Below the pieces are notes generated by a model that saw nothing but the letters and a program-made list of their open reading frames with translations, had not been told where the DNA came from and ran no database searches. A stretch of 64,000 bases of DNA from contig VWZF01003333.1 in NCBI GenBank assembly GCA_013396755.1, positions 171,363-235,362 of the forward strand. The letters run 5' to 3'. The translations under genes and the position numbers were made by a program. The stretch comes from Sclerurus mexicanus (lineage: Eukaryota > Chordata > Aves > Passeriformes > Furnariidae). Every line of letters starts with the position of its first letter. The first letter of the stretch is position 1. Positions 11,301 through 23,200 of this stretch are shown piece after piece.

Positions 11301-14300
11301 GATATTTTTAATTTTAGTGATATTTTATGTGCAAAAATGTAAAGAAAAGCTCTAATATCTGTGAAACAAGTGGTTTTGGTCTGGTGGTTGTTGATCTTTT
11401 TTTTCTATCTCTGTACTTTCCCATGTTTCAAAACTCCAGGCTTGGTCTTATTCTTCTACAGGACATGTTCTTATTTCTTTAATCTTGGGGGAAATTAATT
11501 TTTCTTTTTTAATCTTTATGTAATTTTGTTGCTTTTTTTATTTCCTGCCTCAAACTTCTTATTCTGCACTTGAATGTTTTCTCTTCAGTGTCTCCTGTAT
11601 AAAAATTTATAATTGTTTATATTTATGATTATCTTATTGACAATCATAATAAATTACTTATGTTACATTTCATTTTTATTTTTAATATTTATTTTATTGT
11701 AGGATTTTTTGTCTCAGAAGATCTCTGCCCTAAACAATAACGCAAACTCCTTTGACATTTCTTTCATATAAAAATCAGAGTACACAGTTGAATTTTATTC
11801 TTAGAACTATTTTTTTTAATTAATCTCTTTTCTTTAGCCTTTTTTGTGGTGTGGCAATATATTGTTTCCCTGGTTTTGTTTTTCCTAAAATGTACCTTCA
11901 CATTTTAGAACTGCAGCAAGAAGGCAGACAGGAAGGAATTGAAGATCTTAATAGGAAAGTTATACTGAAGCAATGGCATGAATACTACATTTATTGCAGC
12001 AAGTAACTGTTCATTTTTAGAAGGAAGTAATTCTTTTATGATCCTTTATCTTTCCATAGAGTAAACACTTACTTTCATTTTTTCTTATTTTAAAATCATG
12101 TGCTGAGGTGGAACTTCACAAGAAATAATCAGTGATGTCAAGTAATTCACAGTTCAGTGATTAAGGTTGCCTCCCTGTGCCCTTTCTGCCCTTTCTGTTT
12201 GCCTTTGGATTGTTTTTTTTAATAAGTGAGCACAAAGGAAGAATTCTTATTCAGTTTTAGTTTTCTCTTGTTTTCTAGATTTCTTTCTCAGCCTGTTTTC
12301 TTACAAATGGGAATTAGAAAGAAAAAAAGAGACTTAAAAAAGGAAAAAAGGGAAAACAAAGCACAAACACCAAAACACTTTTTTTTTTTTCAGCTTTTTC
12401 ATTTTTCATTTGAACTTATACAAATGCAGCATGTTTGATTATGGAACAAAAATTTTAAAATATTTAACAGTGACTTTTTGAATGATAAAGGACATTTTCG
12501 CAAATAATTGGCTTCCTCGCTGAGATATGCAACTCACTGTTAACAGGGAGGGTTTCTGGATTTAAAAAAAAAAAAAACAAACAAACCAAAAAACATTTTA
12601 ACTGTTCACATTAAGTTTTATTTATAACAAAGGTCAGTATGAGAAAAAAATGTTGGAAGTGATATAATATTGTATATTAGTTGTAATATTTCACAGGCCC
12701 AGGAAACACAGAGAGATGTTTTCATGCAATCATAAAGTTTTGGCTGTTGGTTATTGTCACTGCTGATCTTGCACACTACTCACTAATGGAAAAGTGTAGT
12801 ATCTGATCTACCAACAGCTAAATATACATTGACTATATTTTAACTTTTCCTGTGTAATTAGTGTCATATGCTGAATTACATAATCTAAAAGTATTCAAAT
12901 TGTCTTAGACTGATAATAGATTTCAAACACCCTAGAAATATTTTTAATTTAAAGGTAGGAGAGTAGTTATGTCAATTTTAAAACATTAGGTTTCCACTTT
13001 ATTTCAGCTGTTTGGTTGAGAGACTTGGCACTATGGACGGCAAATAGTTACTGACACCACAAAGATCCAATCAGATTGTAAGGTATTTGATGATTGCACT
13101 GAACATTGATTGACCAAAAATATATTAAATTTCACTTTAGGCAGGCAATTTGAAGGTAATAGGCCAAATAGTACATTCTTGTTCTAGATAAGATGGTGGC
13201 ATGATGTGAAAAATTAATTTTTCAAGGCACTTAATAAACCAATGGAAGATTAGACTACCACCTACCATTTCCGGGTAGTTCATCCCACACCTTTCCCATT
13301 AACCTGACTACAATTTTTTTTTTTTTTTTTTGAGCTCTGAACATGTAGAAACTTACACTGTAATCTTACAAAATTGTTTAATTTTACTATTTTGCATGAT
13401 TCTAGTAACAACCTCTAAAACAAGAAATATCTAAGACAGAGTTCTTGAGAAAGTGAATGAACCTGAGAAAGAAATTCCTCTTGAAATTCAGACATATATT
13501 AAAAGATTGTACTTGTGTGCATAGGAGAGAATCTTTATGAAATTTCGAGTAAGATTTTAGTTTTATGCCCAACAACACCATTATATATATCACTGGGTTT
13601 TTTAAATCATATAACCTAACCAGCTTTAAAAAGACACTGAATGATCTTATTGACTAAGTTTTCCAGCATTTCTGCTGTAGCATCATACTGATGATGGACT
13701 ACTGAGATAATCTCCCCATTTCAAATAACCAGACTACCTGTTACCGTTCAAGAGTCAACAGACAAGATGTCAAATGTCAACAGACATTTTTCAGTGATCC
13801 AAGTAAGCTTGCAGTGACTACATAACTAAAAACAAGTGTCTATTAATTATATTAATATTAATGAATATTAATGGTTTTCAAGAGGTAGGAATGTGATCAA
13901 CAATTTGCCACTTTTAGTTTGCATTGCAGTTTTAAAAGTGCTTTTGGATAACAATCTGATGCTAAAATTACAGTCTGTGCTACATGAAAAATTTTAAAGG
14001 ACCCTTCAACACCTTTGTTTGCATCCCACCTATACTTGCCCTCTTTTCCACCTCTCTTCTATTGCTTTCACATTTAACTTCTTAGTCTTAACCAAGAAAG
14101 TGAATTATATGCTCAGTTGGCTCAAATCACTATAGTCATTACAACAGAAACATTCAACGCCAGGGAACAAATAGTAATTCATTACAATTAGGATTTGTCA
14201 ATACTGCAAACATGAACTGTATAGAATTTAATTAAAGTGCTGCTGTGTCCTGACATGGTTGTGAGGTGATTCTAATTTGCAGTGTAGACAGTAGGCCTTC

Positions 14301-15103
14301 TTTTATCATTTTCCCTTTACAACCTGCTCCACTCCATTAATGATAATAGGATCCAATTCTTTCCATTTTATTTTGGCAAGGAGGTTGGAAGTGAGCACCT
14401 TGGAAAGCTGCTGAATTACTGTCATATGGCCAAAAAAACAGCAAGTACATAGTACAGAAAATTTCATTTTCAACATTCAATTTTAATCCATAATGTTACA
14501 CTATATGGCCAGATAAATAGCTAGTTTAATATTAATTTTATTCTCTTCTTATCCAGGTTTCTTACCCTGCTTGAGCTGTGTGCTAGCAAATTGAGTTATT
14601 TCAGTTGTTTCTCAGTGATTTCTGTGAAGTCTTTTACAAATATGCTTATCTCTACACTTTCATTACAATCTTAAGGTACTCCTTTTCTCAATAACATTCT
14701 GCCTTGTTTATTTACAGGAAAAATATAAACAGAAAAACAGACCCAAAGAAAACATGAAAGTGTTTCCCAGACAACGCAAAATTATATAACATTTATAGAT
14801 TCAAACAAACAAACAAACAAAAAAACAGACCTGAAACAAAAAAGTTTTTTGCAGCAGGGTCAACTTCTGGCCTGCTGTGAGTATGGGATACCCATAAAGG
14901 TAAGGAGCAGTTAAAGTAAATCACTGTCTCTGGTTAACTCAATAATTATCAGGACTGAATTCACAAACCTTGACAGCATGTGTTGTTGCATCAGTTTACG
15001 GTAACAGCATATGAAGCAGAGACCGCCTAGAAGATGTGAGAATTGTGTGAAACATCTTGTTAACACTTTGCTTTGAGCATTCACCATTCAGAATGAAAAT
15101 CCT
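8358..15103. other. Long AT-rich block without genes or named repeats
   Basis: Nearly 7 kb without a CR1 or LTR piece that I can recognise. It contains poly-A at 8826-8840 and about 12565-12577, poly-T at about 13314-13331, and an (AAAC)n run at about 14803-14826. Overlapping ORFs on both strands at 10293-10705 (97 and 89 codons) have no recognisable domain and are treated as chance. Confidence 0.5.
14803..14826 (+). repeat. (AAAC)n microsatellite
   Basis: Four to five head-to-tail AAAC units followed by an A run. Confidence 0.85.
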
Positions 15104-16098
15104 TCTTGAATGGAGTCCCTCGAGGGTTAGTAGAGGGACCAGTACTATTTAATGTCTTCATCAGTTACAGAGATAGTAGGACTGAGTACAATCTCAGCAA
15201 ATTTTCATGTGACACCAAGCTGAGTGATACACCTGATATGCTTGAAGGAAGGACCCATGGGAACCTCATGAAGCTCAACAAGTCCAAGTGTAAGGCCCTG
15301 CACCTGGGACTGGGTGCAGGGTGTGCACCCCAGACGAAGGGATGAAGGGATTGAGAGCAGGCCTTTGGAGATGGGCTGGGGGGTGCTGGTGGATGAAAAA
15401 CTGGACATGAGCCAACAACGTGCACTCACAGAACAGAAAGCCAACCACATCCTAGGCTGCATTAAAATAAATTTGTTCAGAAGGTCAAGGGAGATGGTTG
15501 TTGTCCTTCTCTACTTCATTCTTGTGAGACTCCACTTGGTGTGCTGCATCCAGCTCTCAAGTTCCCAGAAGAAGAGAGACATGGACCTATAAGAGCTGAT
15601 CCAGAGAAGGGCTGCAAAAATGATCAGAGGACTGGAACATTTTGCCTTCTAGAGAAGACTGAGAGAGTTGGAGTTGTTTGGCTTGGAGAAGAGATGGCTC
15701 TGAAGAGACCTTATAGGACCTTCCAGTACCTAAAGGAGGCTTATAAGAAAGATGGAGAAAGACTTTTGACCAACGTTGAAGGGACAAGTGGTAGGACAAG
15801 GGACAATAGTTTCAAACAAATCAACAAATCCAAAAACTAAAAAAAAACAACAAAAAAACAAGCCAAATCAAAGGGAAAAAAGGGCTGATTTATATCAGAT
15901 TTTATTTAATCTGAAAGCACTTTTAAATTAGATATGAAGAAGAAATTCTTTAATGTGAGGGTGCTGAGGCACTTGAACAAGTTGCCCAGAGAACTTGTGG
16001 ACACTGGAAGTGTTCAAAGTAAGGTTGGGTGTGCCTTTGAGAAGCCTGGTCTAAGGAAAGCTGTCCCTGCCAACCCAAATCATTATGTGATTCTGTGA
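15104..16098 (+). mobile_element. CR1 LINE, longest copy, with reverse-transcriptase remnants
   Basis: A forward CR1 copy of about 1 kb. It starts inside the reverse-transcriptase domain of ORF2: the frame from 15106 reads GPVLFNVFI then SKFSCDTKL, where the catalytic-motif region (FADDTKL in active CR1) has lost the aspartate pair, reading SCD. Further pieces appear in other frames: a [16 protein letters not shown] stretch near 15380-15420 and LGCIK near 15450. About 60 bp seems missing between 15245 and 15265. An A-rich run interrupts the copy at about 15812-15865. The copy ends GATTCTGTG at 16089-16097. It is frameshifted and dead. Confidence 0.93.
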
Positions 16099-16899
16099 AA
16101 AAAATGGAAATGCACGAAAAGCAAATTCTAGAGCAGTTCTGGGAGTAAATTATTAATCACTAAATGAAATCAAGAGTAAATCTGTTAGAAAAAAGATAGG
16201 AAAACATTGTCAAAAATTCTTAAGGTTTTGGAAAGAAATACTCTTGGTCTTACCCAAGCTAAAACTAGACACTCCATGAAGGTTACCTTAAGCAAAAATT
16301 TGTTTATTCTCATCAATTCGCAGACTGATTCCCATGAAAGCGGAGTGTTAGCTGTGTTAAATGAAGATTCTTGATCTTCATTTTGTTATATATTTTGACT
16401 TTTTTTAACTGACAGAATTCAAGGCAGTTCTCAGTCCTGTGCAAAAAACCAGTATTTTATATGTGTGGATTTATATGCACAAAGGTGTATATTTATGTGA
16501 ATATTAAGCAAGACAGAAAGGCAAGCTGCAAAAAAAGTCCAAAATGTGGGGTTTGTAAAATCTAAAATTCTACATCTTACCTGTTTTTGTTTAGGACCAA
16601 AGCAGTCCATCATCTATTCCTTCTGGGGATTTCAAACCTGCTTCCATGTGTCTATAAGTAAAGAAAATCCATATTTCAAAACAGAAAGGAAAACATATTG
16701 GTGGGAGAACTTATAAAATTGAACAAATATGAAATTAACCAAATATAAGTTTTGTAATTAGTTGAATGTTATATAAGGGTGTTAACATATTATATTGCTT
16801 TCCTACTACCATAAAAAAAGTTGGAATGTGGAAAAGCATAGGAATATATAAGACTCACCATTTTAATCAAGATTGCAGAAAGTTTGAAATCTTTGGTTT
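16099..16899. other. AT-rich DNA, no gene seen
   Basis: No repeat family or coding region recognised between the CR1 copy and the reverse LTR. Confidence 0.55.
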
Positions 16900-16904
16900 T
16901 ATGC
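16900..16904 (+). repeat. Probable target-site duplication TATGC
   Basis: TATGC before the LTR matches TACGC (17430-17434) after it at four of five positions, consistent with an aged 5-bp duplication. Confidence 0.6.
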
Positions 16905-17429
16905 TGTTATGGTTAAACCTCAGCCCGGAACTAAGCCACATACAGCTGTTCACTCACTGTCCCCCTACTGAATGGGACACAGAATCAGAGGGGTTAAAAA
17001 AAGAATTGTGGATTGAGATAAAGATAGTTTAAAAGGGCAGGCAAAAGCCACCCACACAAACAAAGCAGAACAAGGAATTCATCCACAACTTCCCATTGGC
17101 CTGCAGATGTTCATCCATGCCCAGGAAAGCAGGTCTCTATCATATGTAAAGGTTGCTGGGGAAGACAAATGCCATTGCTATGAATGTCCCCCACCTTCCT
17201 TCTTCCCTCTGGTCTGTTGGGGTCAGCTCTCCCAACTTCTTGTGTGCTTCCAGCCCCATGACTAGTGGGGTGAGGTGAGGAGCAGAAAAGGCCTCGAGTC
17301 TGGGTAAGTGCTGCCAAGTAATAGAGAAAACATCCCTCTGGTATCAATGCTGTTTCCAGCACAAATCCAAAGCATTGCCCATACCACCTACTGTGAAGAA
17401 ATTTAACTATCCCAGCCAAAACCATCACA
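16905..17429 (-). mobile_element. Solo LTR, avian ERVL-type, reverse strand
   Basis: Read on the minus strand, this 525-bp element starts TGTGATGGTTTTGGCTGGG and ends TTTAACCATAACA, so both ends have TG...CA form. The sequence after the start (GTTAAATTT, then TGGTATGGGC) and the AAACTATCTTTATCTCAA stretch near the other end are hallmarks of a widespread bird ERVL LTR. Relatives as I remember them carry a TATA box in the middle; here that part of U3 seems deleted, which would leave no core promoter. A 105-codon minus-strand ORF at 17111-17428 lies wholly inside the LTR and is not a gene. No internal retroviral sequence adjoins it. Confidence 0.88.
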
Positions 17430-17434
17430 TACGC
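17430..17434 (+). repeat. Probable target-site duplication TACGC
   Basis: Partner of TATGC at 16900-16904, one mismatch. Confidence 0.6.
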
Positions 17435-18178
17435 TCAATCTGTTCATGCTGCATTCTAAGGCTGCAGTCCAATCAAGTAGAGGAAAGTGAAAAATACATT
17501 GCATTATAAAGGATGCATTTTAGAAACAATACAGCTTTAAAATTAAATTTGAAGTTTCAGGTAAAGAGGTTTTTATTTTTATCATTGTTTTTGCTACAAA
17601 TGTAGACTGAGTACTTCAAACAAACAAAAGATAATGATAATGCAAGCCTATTAACAGTCATGAGAACTCTTTCCATACCAGAAAGAGGGACTTTTTGAGA
17701 TCTTAGGAAACTCATTTGAATTGTGTGGATTAAATCCTGGCCTTATTCATTGAGGTCAAATTACTGTTCAGTTTAGGATTTTTTTTCAGCAGCCAACTTC
17801 ATCTGCATGCTGGAGATAAAATTAATTCTACACATTATTAATTTATTCAATTTATGGAAGCCAGAAGTAACTGTTCAAACCAGGTACAGCATGCAGTTGC
17901 AAAAATTAACATTGCTAATTATGTGTCAGAGCCCTGAGTTTTCTCCTGCTTCTCCTCTGCGGTTTAGCTGCCTGTGCTCAAGGCCAGCTCTGATCTGGTG
18001 TAGTTGTGGGACTGAGGGTCAAAGTGCAGGGAAAACAGTTTGGAGAGATAAAGCTGTGAGAAGTCTTTTTGGCATTCTGTCCCTCTGCACAAGAGATGTT
18101 TTTAAGCCAAGATGTTTAGCCTTGTCTTTGCTATATTACATGTAATGTAATATATTTGTAATATTTGCTATATTATAT
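17435..18178. other. AT-rich DNA, no gene seen
   Basis: Contains a 112-codon forward ORF (17807-18145) without recognisable features, judged to be chance. Its end runs into the AT-rich palindromic stretch that follows. Confidence 0.5.
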
Positions 18179-18201
18179 GTAATGCTGTATTACAGCATTA
18201 C
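18179..18201. repeat. Perfect palindrome, 11-bp arms
   Basis: GTAATGCTGTA, one central T, then TACAGCATTAC: a perfect inverted repeat. Just upstream (18130-18178) are several partly palindromic TATTACATGTAAT-like units, so the whole patch can form hairpins. It might be the end of a small DNA transposon or simple AT-rich slippage; no matching second end was found. Confidence 0.85.
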
Positions 18202-18530
18202 AGGTGTGGTCTCCTGTATGTCTTGCTGTTCCTGATCTGTGAACTTGACTTTCCAGCTTGATCTTGGACCTACCTTGTGACTATAAACCATTCTGGTGGC
18301 TATAACCTAGCTTGGTGATCTGAACTGTCTGCTGAACCCAGTCACTGGAACTGCTCTTTTCCCTTGAGTACCATGGGACTGTGTCCTTTATCTTTGAGGG
18401 TGCCCTGCTGTCTCTCAACTAGTGGCCTGCTTTGTCTTCTGGAGTGGCTGGTTCCAGCTGCCTTCTGACTCTACCTGCAAAACAGTCATAGCACTTACCA
18501 TGGACTGCTCATCCCCTGCTCTAAAAAAGA
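18202..18530. other. C/T-rich, GC-richer block of unknown origin
   Basis: Composition changes sharply here: repeated CTTGA, TTGG and CTG words (CTTGACTTTCCAGCTTGATC at about 18245) replace the AT-rich background until about 18530. The style resembles internally repetitive LTR or satellite-like sequence, but I cannot name a family. No long open frame covers it. Confidence 0.4.
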
Positions 18531-19828
18531 CCACTTAGTCATCTTGTGTGGTTCTAAATGAAAATCTGGATGGGAAATATAGTGATAATACCCTAGAGTT
18601 TTTCTCTAAAGTATTACCCACCAGGCTGTTACAAAATCTGAGCAAGGAAGGAACAAATTCTCAAGACAGTAATTCCAAGAAACTATCTCCTTTCTTCTGC
18701 TTCAGAGATAGAATTTTATTTTATATGAAAAAAAAAAAAATACTGCAGCTCCATGGCAACTTTATCCTTGCATTGTCCAGGTTACTGGCTAGATGACATA
18801 ATCCTAATACTGATATTTTAGTGGTTTTTTTTGTTTAGAATATGCTGAAAGAGAGACGTTTAAACCAACCTGTATATTTAAGGAGACATGAACTTAGTGA
18901 ACAGTTGTGGTTCCACCCAGTCCTTCTGTTTAGAAAGTGTTAGTGGTTTCATAATTACAGGGTGAAAAAGGTACTTCCACTGAACTTCAATAAGCTAAAT
19001 TGTCATATTTTTTTTTAAAGAAGTGATTGTCCAAACTATCTTGCTGTACTGCAATGCATCAAATAATTTTGTGATTGTAAAGAAGCTTTTTTTTTTGTGC
19101 AATTTACTTAGTCAATGCAATGTAGAAAGATTCTGCAAGTATTAAAGAGAATCTAGTACTTTGAAATATTAGCCAAATTGTCTATCAATATCTCATTTTA
19201 TATGAATGGAGATGGAAACATAAGGAATTGCCCAGATGGATGTGAACAGAAAGGACAAAGAGAAACAAAACTCCTAATGCTTTCTGCAAATTTTCAGAAA
19301 CTTCTTCATACAAATTCCATTTGCTGAGAATTTAACAACTTTGCGAATCATTCAAGAGTTGCCAGTGTCAGTGTAATATAAGATATATCCATGACATTAG
19401 AAGGACCAGATCTTGTAACATTCATTCAAAGTTTTCAGCTAAGTTTTTTATTCAGCAAAGTTTTGTTTGAGAACCATACAGCTGGAAGCCTATTTTCCAT
19501 AAATATCCAATGGAGATACAGTACTGTAGTGTTTGACCTAGAAAGAGAAGGACTTCAAGAAATAATGAAATTCAAGAGTAACATAGTACACAGGTGGAAC
19601 CCGGACTGTCATCAGAAGAGAGTAAGGTAGTTGAAAACAAATTCACACATTCATTCTGTAGTCCACGTGAGCAGATGATACTTTTCTTCCTCATGATAAC
19701 AAAATGCTTTGGATATGAACTGGAACTCAGAGATCTTCCTGTGAAATTCACTGGGACAAGAGAAGACCAAGACATCAAAATTTTTCATTAAAAATCAATC
19801 ATCAATTTATATCTCTGCTTCATTTCAG
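18531..19828. other. AT-rich DNA, no gene seen
   Basis: A poly-A run at 18729-18740 and a poly-T run at 19089-19097. No repeat family or coding domain recognised. Confidence 0.5.
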
Positions 19829-19896
19829 ATGCCCAAGTGTACTGCAGCCCAAAGAAGGAATGTTTTGAAGATCCTTCTTTTAGCAAGATCAGCAAG
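19829..19896 (+). other. Candidate 68-bp exon (unproven)
   Basis: A good acceptor (ATCTCTGCTTCATTTCAG, AG at 19827-19828) is followed by 68 bp and a donor-like AAG|GTAACA at 19897. Two of three frames are open. The more protein-like one starts with two bases completing a codon and then reads AQVYCSPKKECF and EDPSFSKISK, with two cysteines. The other open frame begins with ATG. I do not recognise the peptide. Neighbouring exons were not found, so this may be a chance arrangement, a non-coding RNA exon, or one exon of a gene whose other exons lie outside the window. Confidence 0.28.
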
Positions 19897-20166
19897 GTAA
19901 CATTGAAGTGTACTAAGCAACTTATTCCTTTCTCCAGTAACAGAATTCTCACCAGATTAAATCAGATTATAATATTAGTGAATATTAATTCTGCGTATTC
20001 CTTGAAATAGTGACTAGAAGCAGGAAATACAGACAAAATTCATTCTTGCTAGCCCTTACATGAACACGCTAACTGTTGCATAACTTGACTTCAGCTAAAA
20101 TCCATCACTCATATTTCATATTTCCTAGATAGTTTACAATACAGTGGAGTTCAACTATTAAAACAT

Positions 20167-20188
20167 TACAGAAATCAAGATTTCTGTA
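20167..20188. repeat. Perfect hairpin 1, 10-bp arms
   Basis: TACAGAAATC, spacer AA, GATTTCTGTA: perfect inverted repeat. It lies two bases from a second perfect hairpin at 20191-20214. Confidence 0.9.
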
Positions 20189-20190
20189 TA

Positions 20191-20214
20191 TTGCAATATT
20201 CTGTAATATTGCAA
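20191..20214. repeat. Perfect hairpin 2, 10-bp arms
   Basis: TTGCAATATT, spacer CTGT, AATATTGCAA: perfect inverted repeat with a 4-base loop. It includes ATTGCAATA, a palindrome resembling a C/EBP-type half-site pair. Function unknown. Confidence 0.9.
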
Positions 20215-23200
20215 AGATTCCATTTAATAAATCCATTATCTCACTTCAATGCATAGGATTCTAATGGCCTAATTTAAAGGGTTCCAGGTATACTCAAAGT
20301 ACCTTGAATTTGTATCTCAATTAGTAAATGGTCAGAGCACAAGAAACCAAAGGTGCTTAAAATGCCTTGAGATGCTCTTCTTTAACAGAAAAAAATATGC
20401 TACAGTCACTTAAACAGAAAGTCTGAGTGAAATTCCATTTCTTTTTTGTTTGGTTCATTTTAATTATCAAAATGTTTTACAGGTTTTGACAGGAATTATT
20501 GCAGGTGAGAATTGCCAGACTGTTAACATACACTAGATTTCAGCTGAGTTATTTGTACTCTAATATGCCACATATAACAAATTTAAGGTATTTTGCGTGT
20601 CACTACTATCGCGTTCTCTTCTGACACCACCACCAATAACCATTCCAGGTACTGAGCAGCTCCTGAAGGCCCAGAATTTCCTTGACTGCTTTGGCTTTAG
20701 ATCTTAGATGTTTCTGGGAGAACACAACACTTCAGAAGAATCAGTGCTGTGTGTTTTTACAGTTGCATACACTAACCAGTCCAGTTTCTAACTTGAAATA
20801 GAGAAACATGAAGAATGAAATGTTTCTTTCTTGCTTTGCAGCCAAAACTCTCAATTATATTAGGTTTTCTCAGCTGGATTTTTATTTCATAACCTGGAAA
20901 CTATTTTTGTCTCTGTATATCTTAGATGCACCACTTCCCCAAGTATTACTGCAAATCATATGTAATGGAAGTGTTTATGGAGAGAAAGACTTCACTTATT
21001 AACAGCCAGAGCTGCTTACAGGAAGCAAGCTTTCACAGATTAGTTACCATGCTATTTGCAAAAGGTCAGACTGGTAATGATGAGCTGACAGAAAAAGTCT
21101 TTTTTTTTTATTTTTTTTCTTTGTTTGTTCCTTAATTCCATTTATCCAAGTCATGCTGCAACACCAATCCTCTAATAGCTGACTGTGCCAACTTCAAGGC
21201 CTTCTCTCTGCTGCACTGTCAGTCAATCTTACAAACTCTTTGCACTAAAACTGTCATCTCATAGCTGAAACACCAGGGATGCTGGTTCTATTACAGAAGA
21301 ATTTACTTTTCCTTTTAATTTCAGTGAAAGGAGTAGGACATTTTAAATATTTAGTGGTTTTTAGACTATTCGGAACTCTAAGTTCGATGCCTTATTCACC
21401 TTAGCTGATTATTGACAATTCACACAGAGGTGCTGGGTGGATGACGAAGGATTTTTCTGAGCTGAACAAGTAATGAGGAAATATTCTGGCAAAAAGTGAA
21501 CTACTTCATAATCCATTAGAGAAGATAGAAAAATGTTTCTGTCAGTTTCACATGCTGTGCAATACATATCATGCAGGTATCAATGTTATTACTTCTTATT
21601 CAGAAATTTTAAAATCGAGATACAGAGCACACCCTTCCCATTTCCCAGGTATTCACAATTTACTTCAGTAAAATCATTTAAATGGCACATCATGTTGGGG
21701 AAAAAAATTGTTCCAATTAAGTAATTGTCAGTGTGTCATGAAGGTATATTCACAGACATCGTTTTTATTAGATAATTTCCAGAATAATACTGTAAGTATC
21801 ATCCAAAGTATTTGAATGATAAAAGAATGTTCTGTAATAAAAGTGACTATATGAATGATTTACTATAAATAAGATTGATGGAGAACTGCAAGCCCTGCAG
21901 AGGAATGCACACACCATGAAAATAGAGAAAATCTTGTAATTGTGTTTACCAATCCATGCCAGAATGAGGTCGAATTTTGTCATTCAGTTCTTTCCACAGG
22001 TATAGCAGCAAGCTTCATTCTCATAATATAAAAAGCCTTATCAAACCAGGTGTTTCATGTTAATAAAAAGTACTGTTACTTGTATAAAAGAACTACATTG
22101 TTAGTCATAGTACATTAAAACAGTAATCCACTATAAGCAAAACACCACAATTTCTCCCACAGGAGGACATAACTGCTCAAACTGTACCAACTACTAGTGC
22201 TGAAGTCACAGATAACTCCTATTGCAGCCATTAAATCTTAGCAACCAGCTAAGCATTTTTTGTGCAATAGTGGGTGGATCTTATCCCCTTCCTACTGGGT
22301 TTTGTGGTTTCTAACCTGGAAACATGAAGTAGATCTCAACCAGGGAGCACAACTGAAAGATACTTTTAAAAGATAAGCTTGCATAATGAATTTAATATAA
22401 AGTAGATATAGACCTCATTTTAATCAATGAACCAAAATATTTTTTCTTGGAAAATATAACCACTAAAAGCTACCAATAAGGATTAAACCCTATTGAATCA
22501 CACAAATGCATGTATAAAATTGGTAACCAACCATGAAAAGAGCCATATGGGCCTTTACATTTTTCACAACTTTGTGTCATATTTACTATGCTATTTGAAA
22601 AAGATGTCCTTTTTTGCAAGAATATGTACTCTGTTTTTTGCCCAGATACTTTTGTAAACATACCCTGTACATTATTGATGGGATGTATAGAACACTCATT
22701 GTACGTTGGAAAGGAGTTGTTTTGCTGGAAATTAAATACATGAGTTTAAGAGTTCTACAAATGCTGTAAAATTTCATGCAGTTTAAATCTGTCACAACAG
22801 ATTTCTATAAAAGATTGTATTTTTTGATGTGCACTGAAATTTTTATTATAAATTGAGTGATGGGTATATGAAAGGGAATATAACACTTTGCAGTTCTTTC
22901 CAATACCTGACAAAAAAATAAAAGTAAAATGAAATGCACAACTAGTGTATACATATAATGTAGAAAATAAATCTTTGAAGAATTGCAGTGTTGTAGCTGT
23001 TTTTTAATTTCATATTTATTCTTTTTTAACTAACACTCATTTCATTACAAGGAGGTTCACAGAGAATACAGAACACTTATTCAAGGTCTCTAAACTTTAG
23101 TGCAGAAATAGTATTGCATAAATGGTTTTCCCACTAACCCTTGCAAAGCTCATCTACCATGACTTTGAAGATCTGGGACTTCATGCAAACTGACTCTTTG

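Noticed and set aside
14803..14826. Short regular repeats considered as a CRISPR array
   Set aside because: It is a simple AAAC microsatellite; no repeat-spacer structure exists in the window, and the genome is animal.
17111..17428. 105-codon minus-strand ORF
   Set aside because: Open frame inside a solo LTR.
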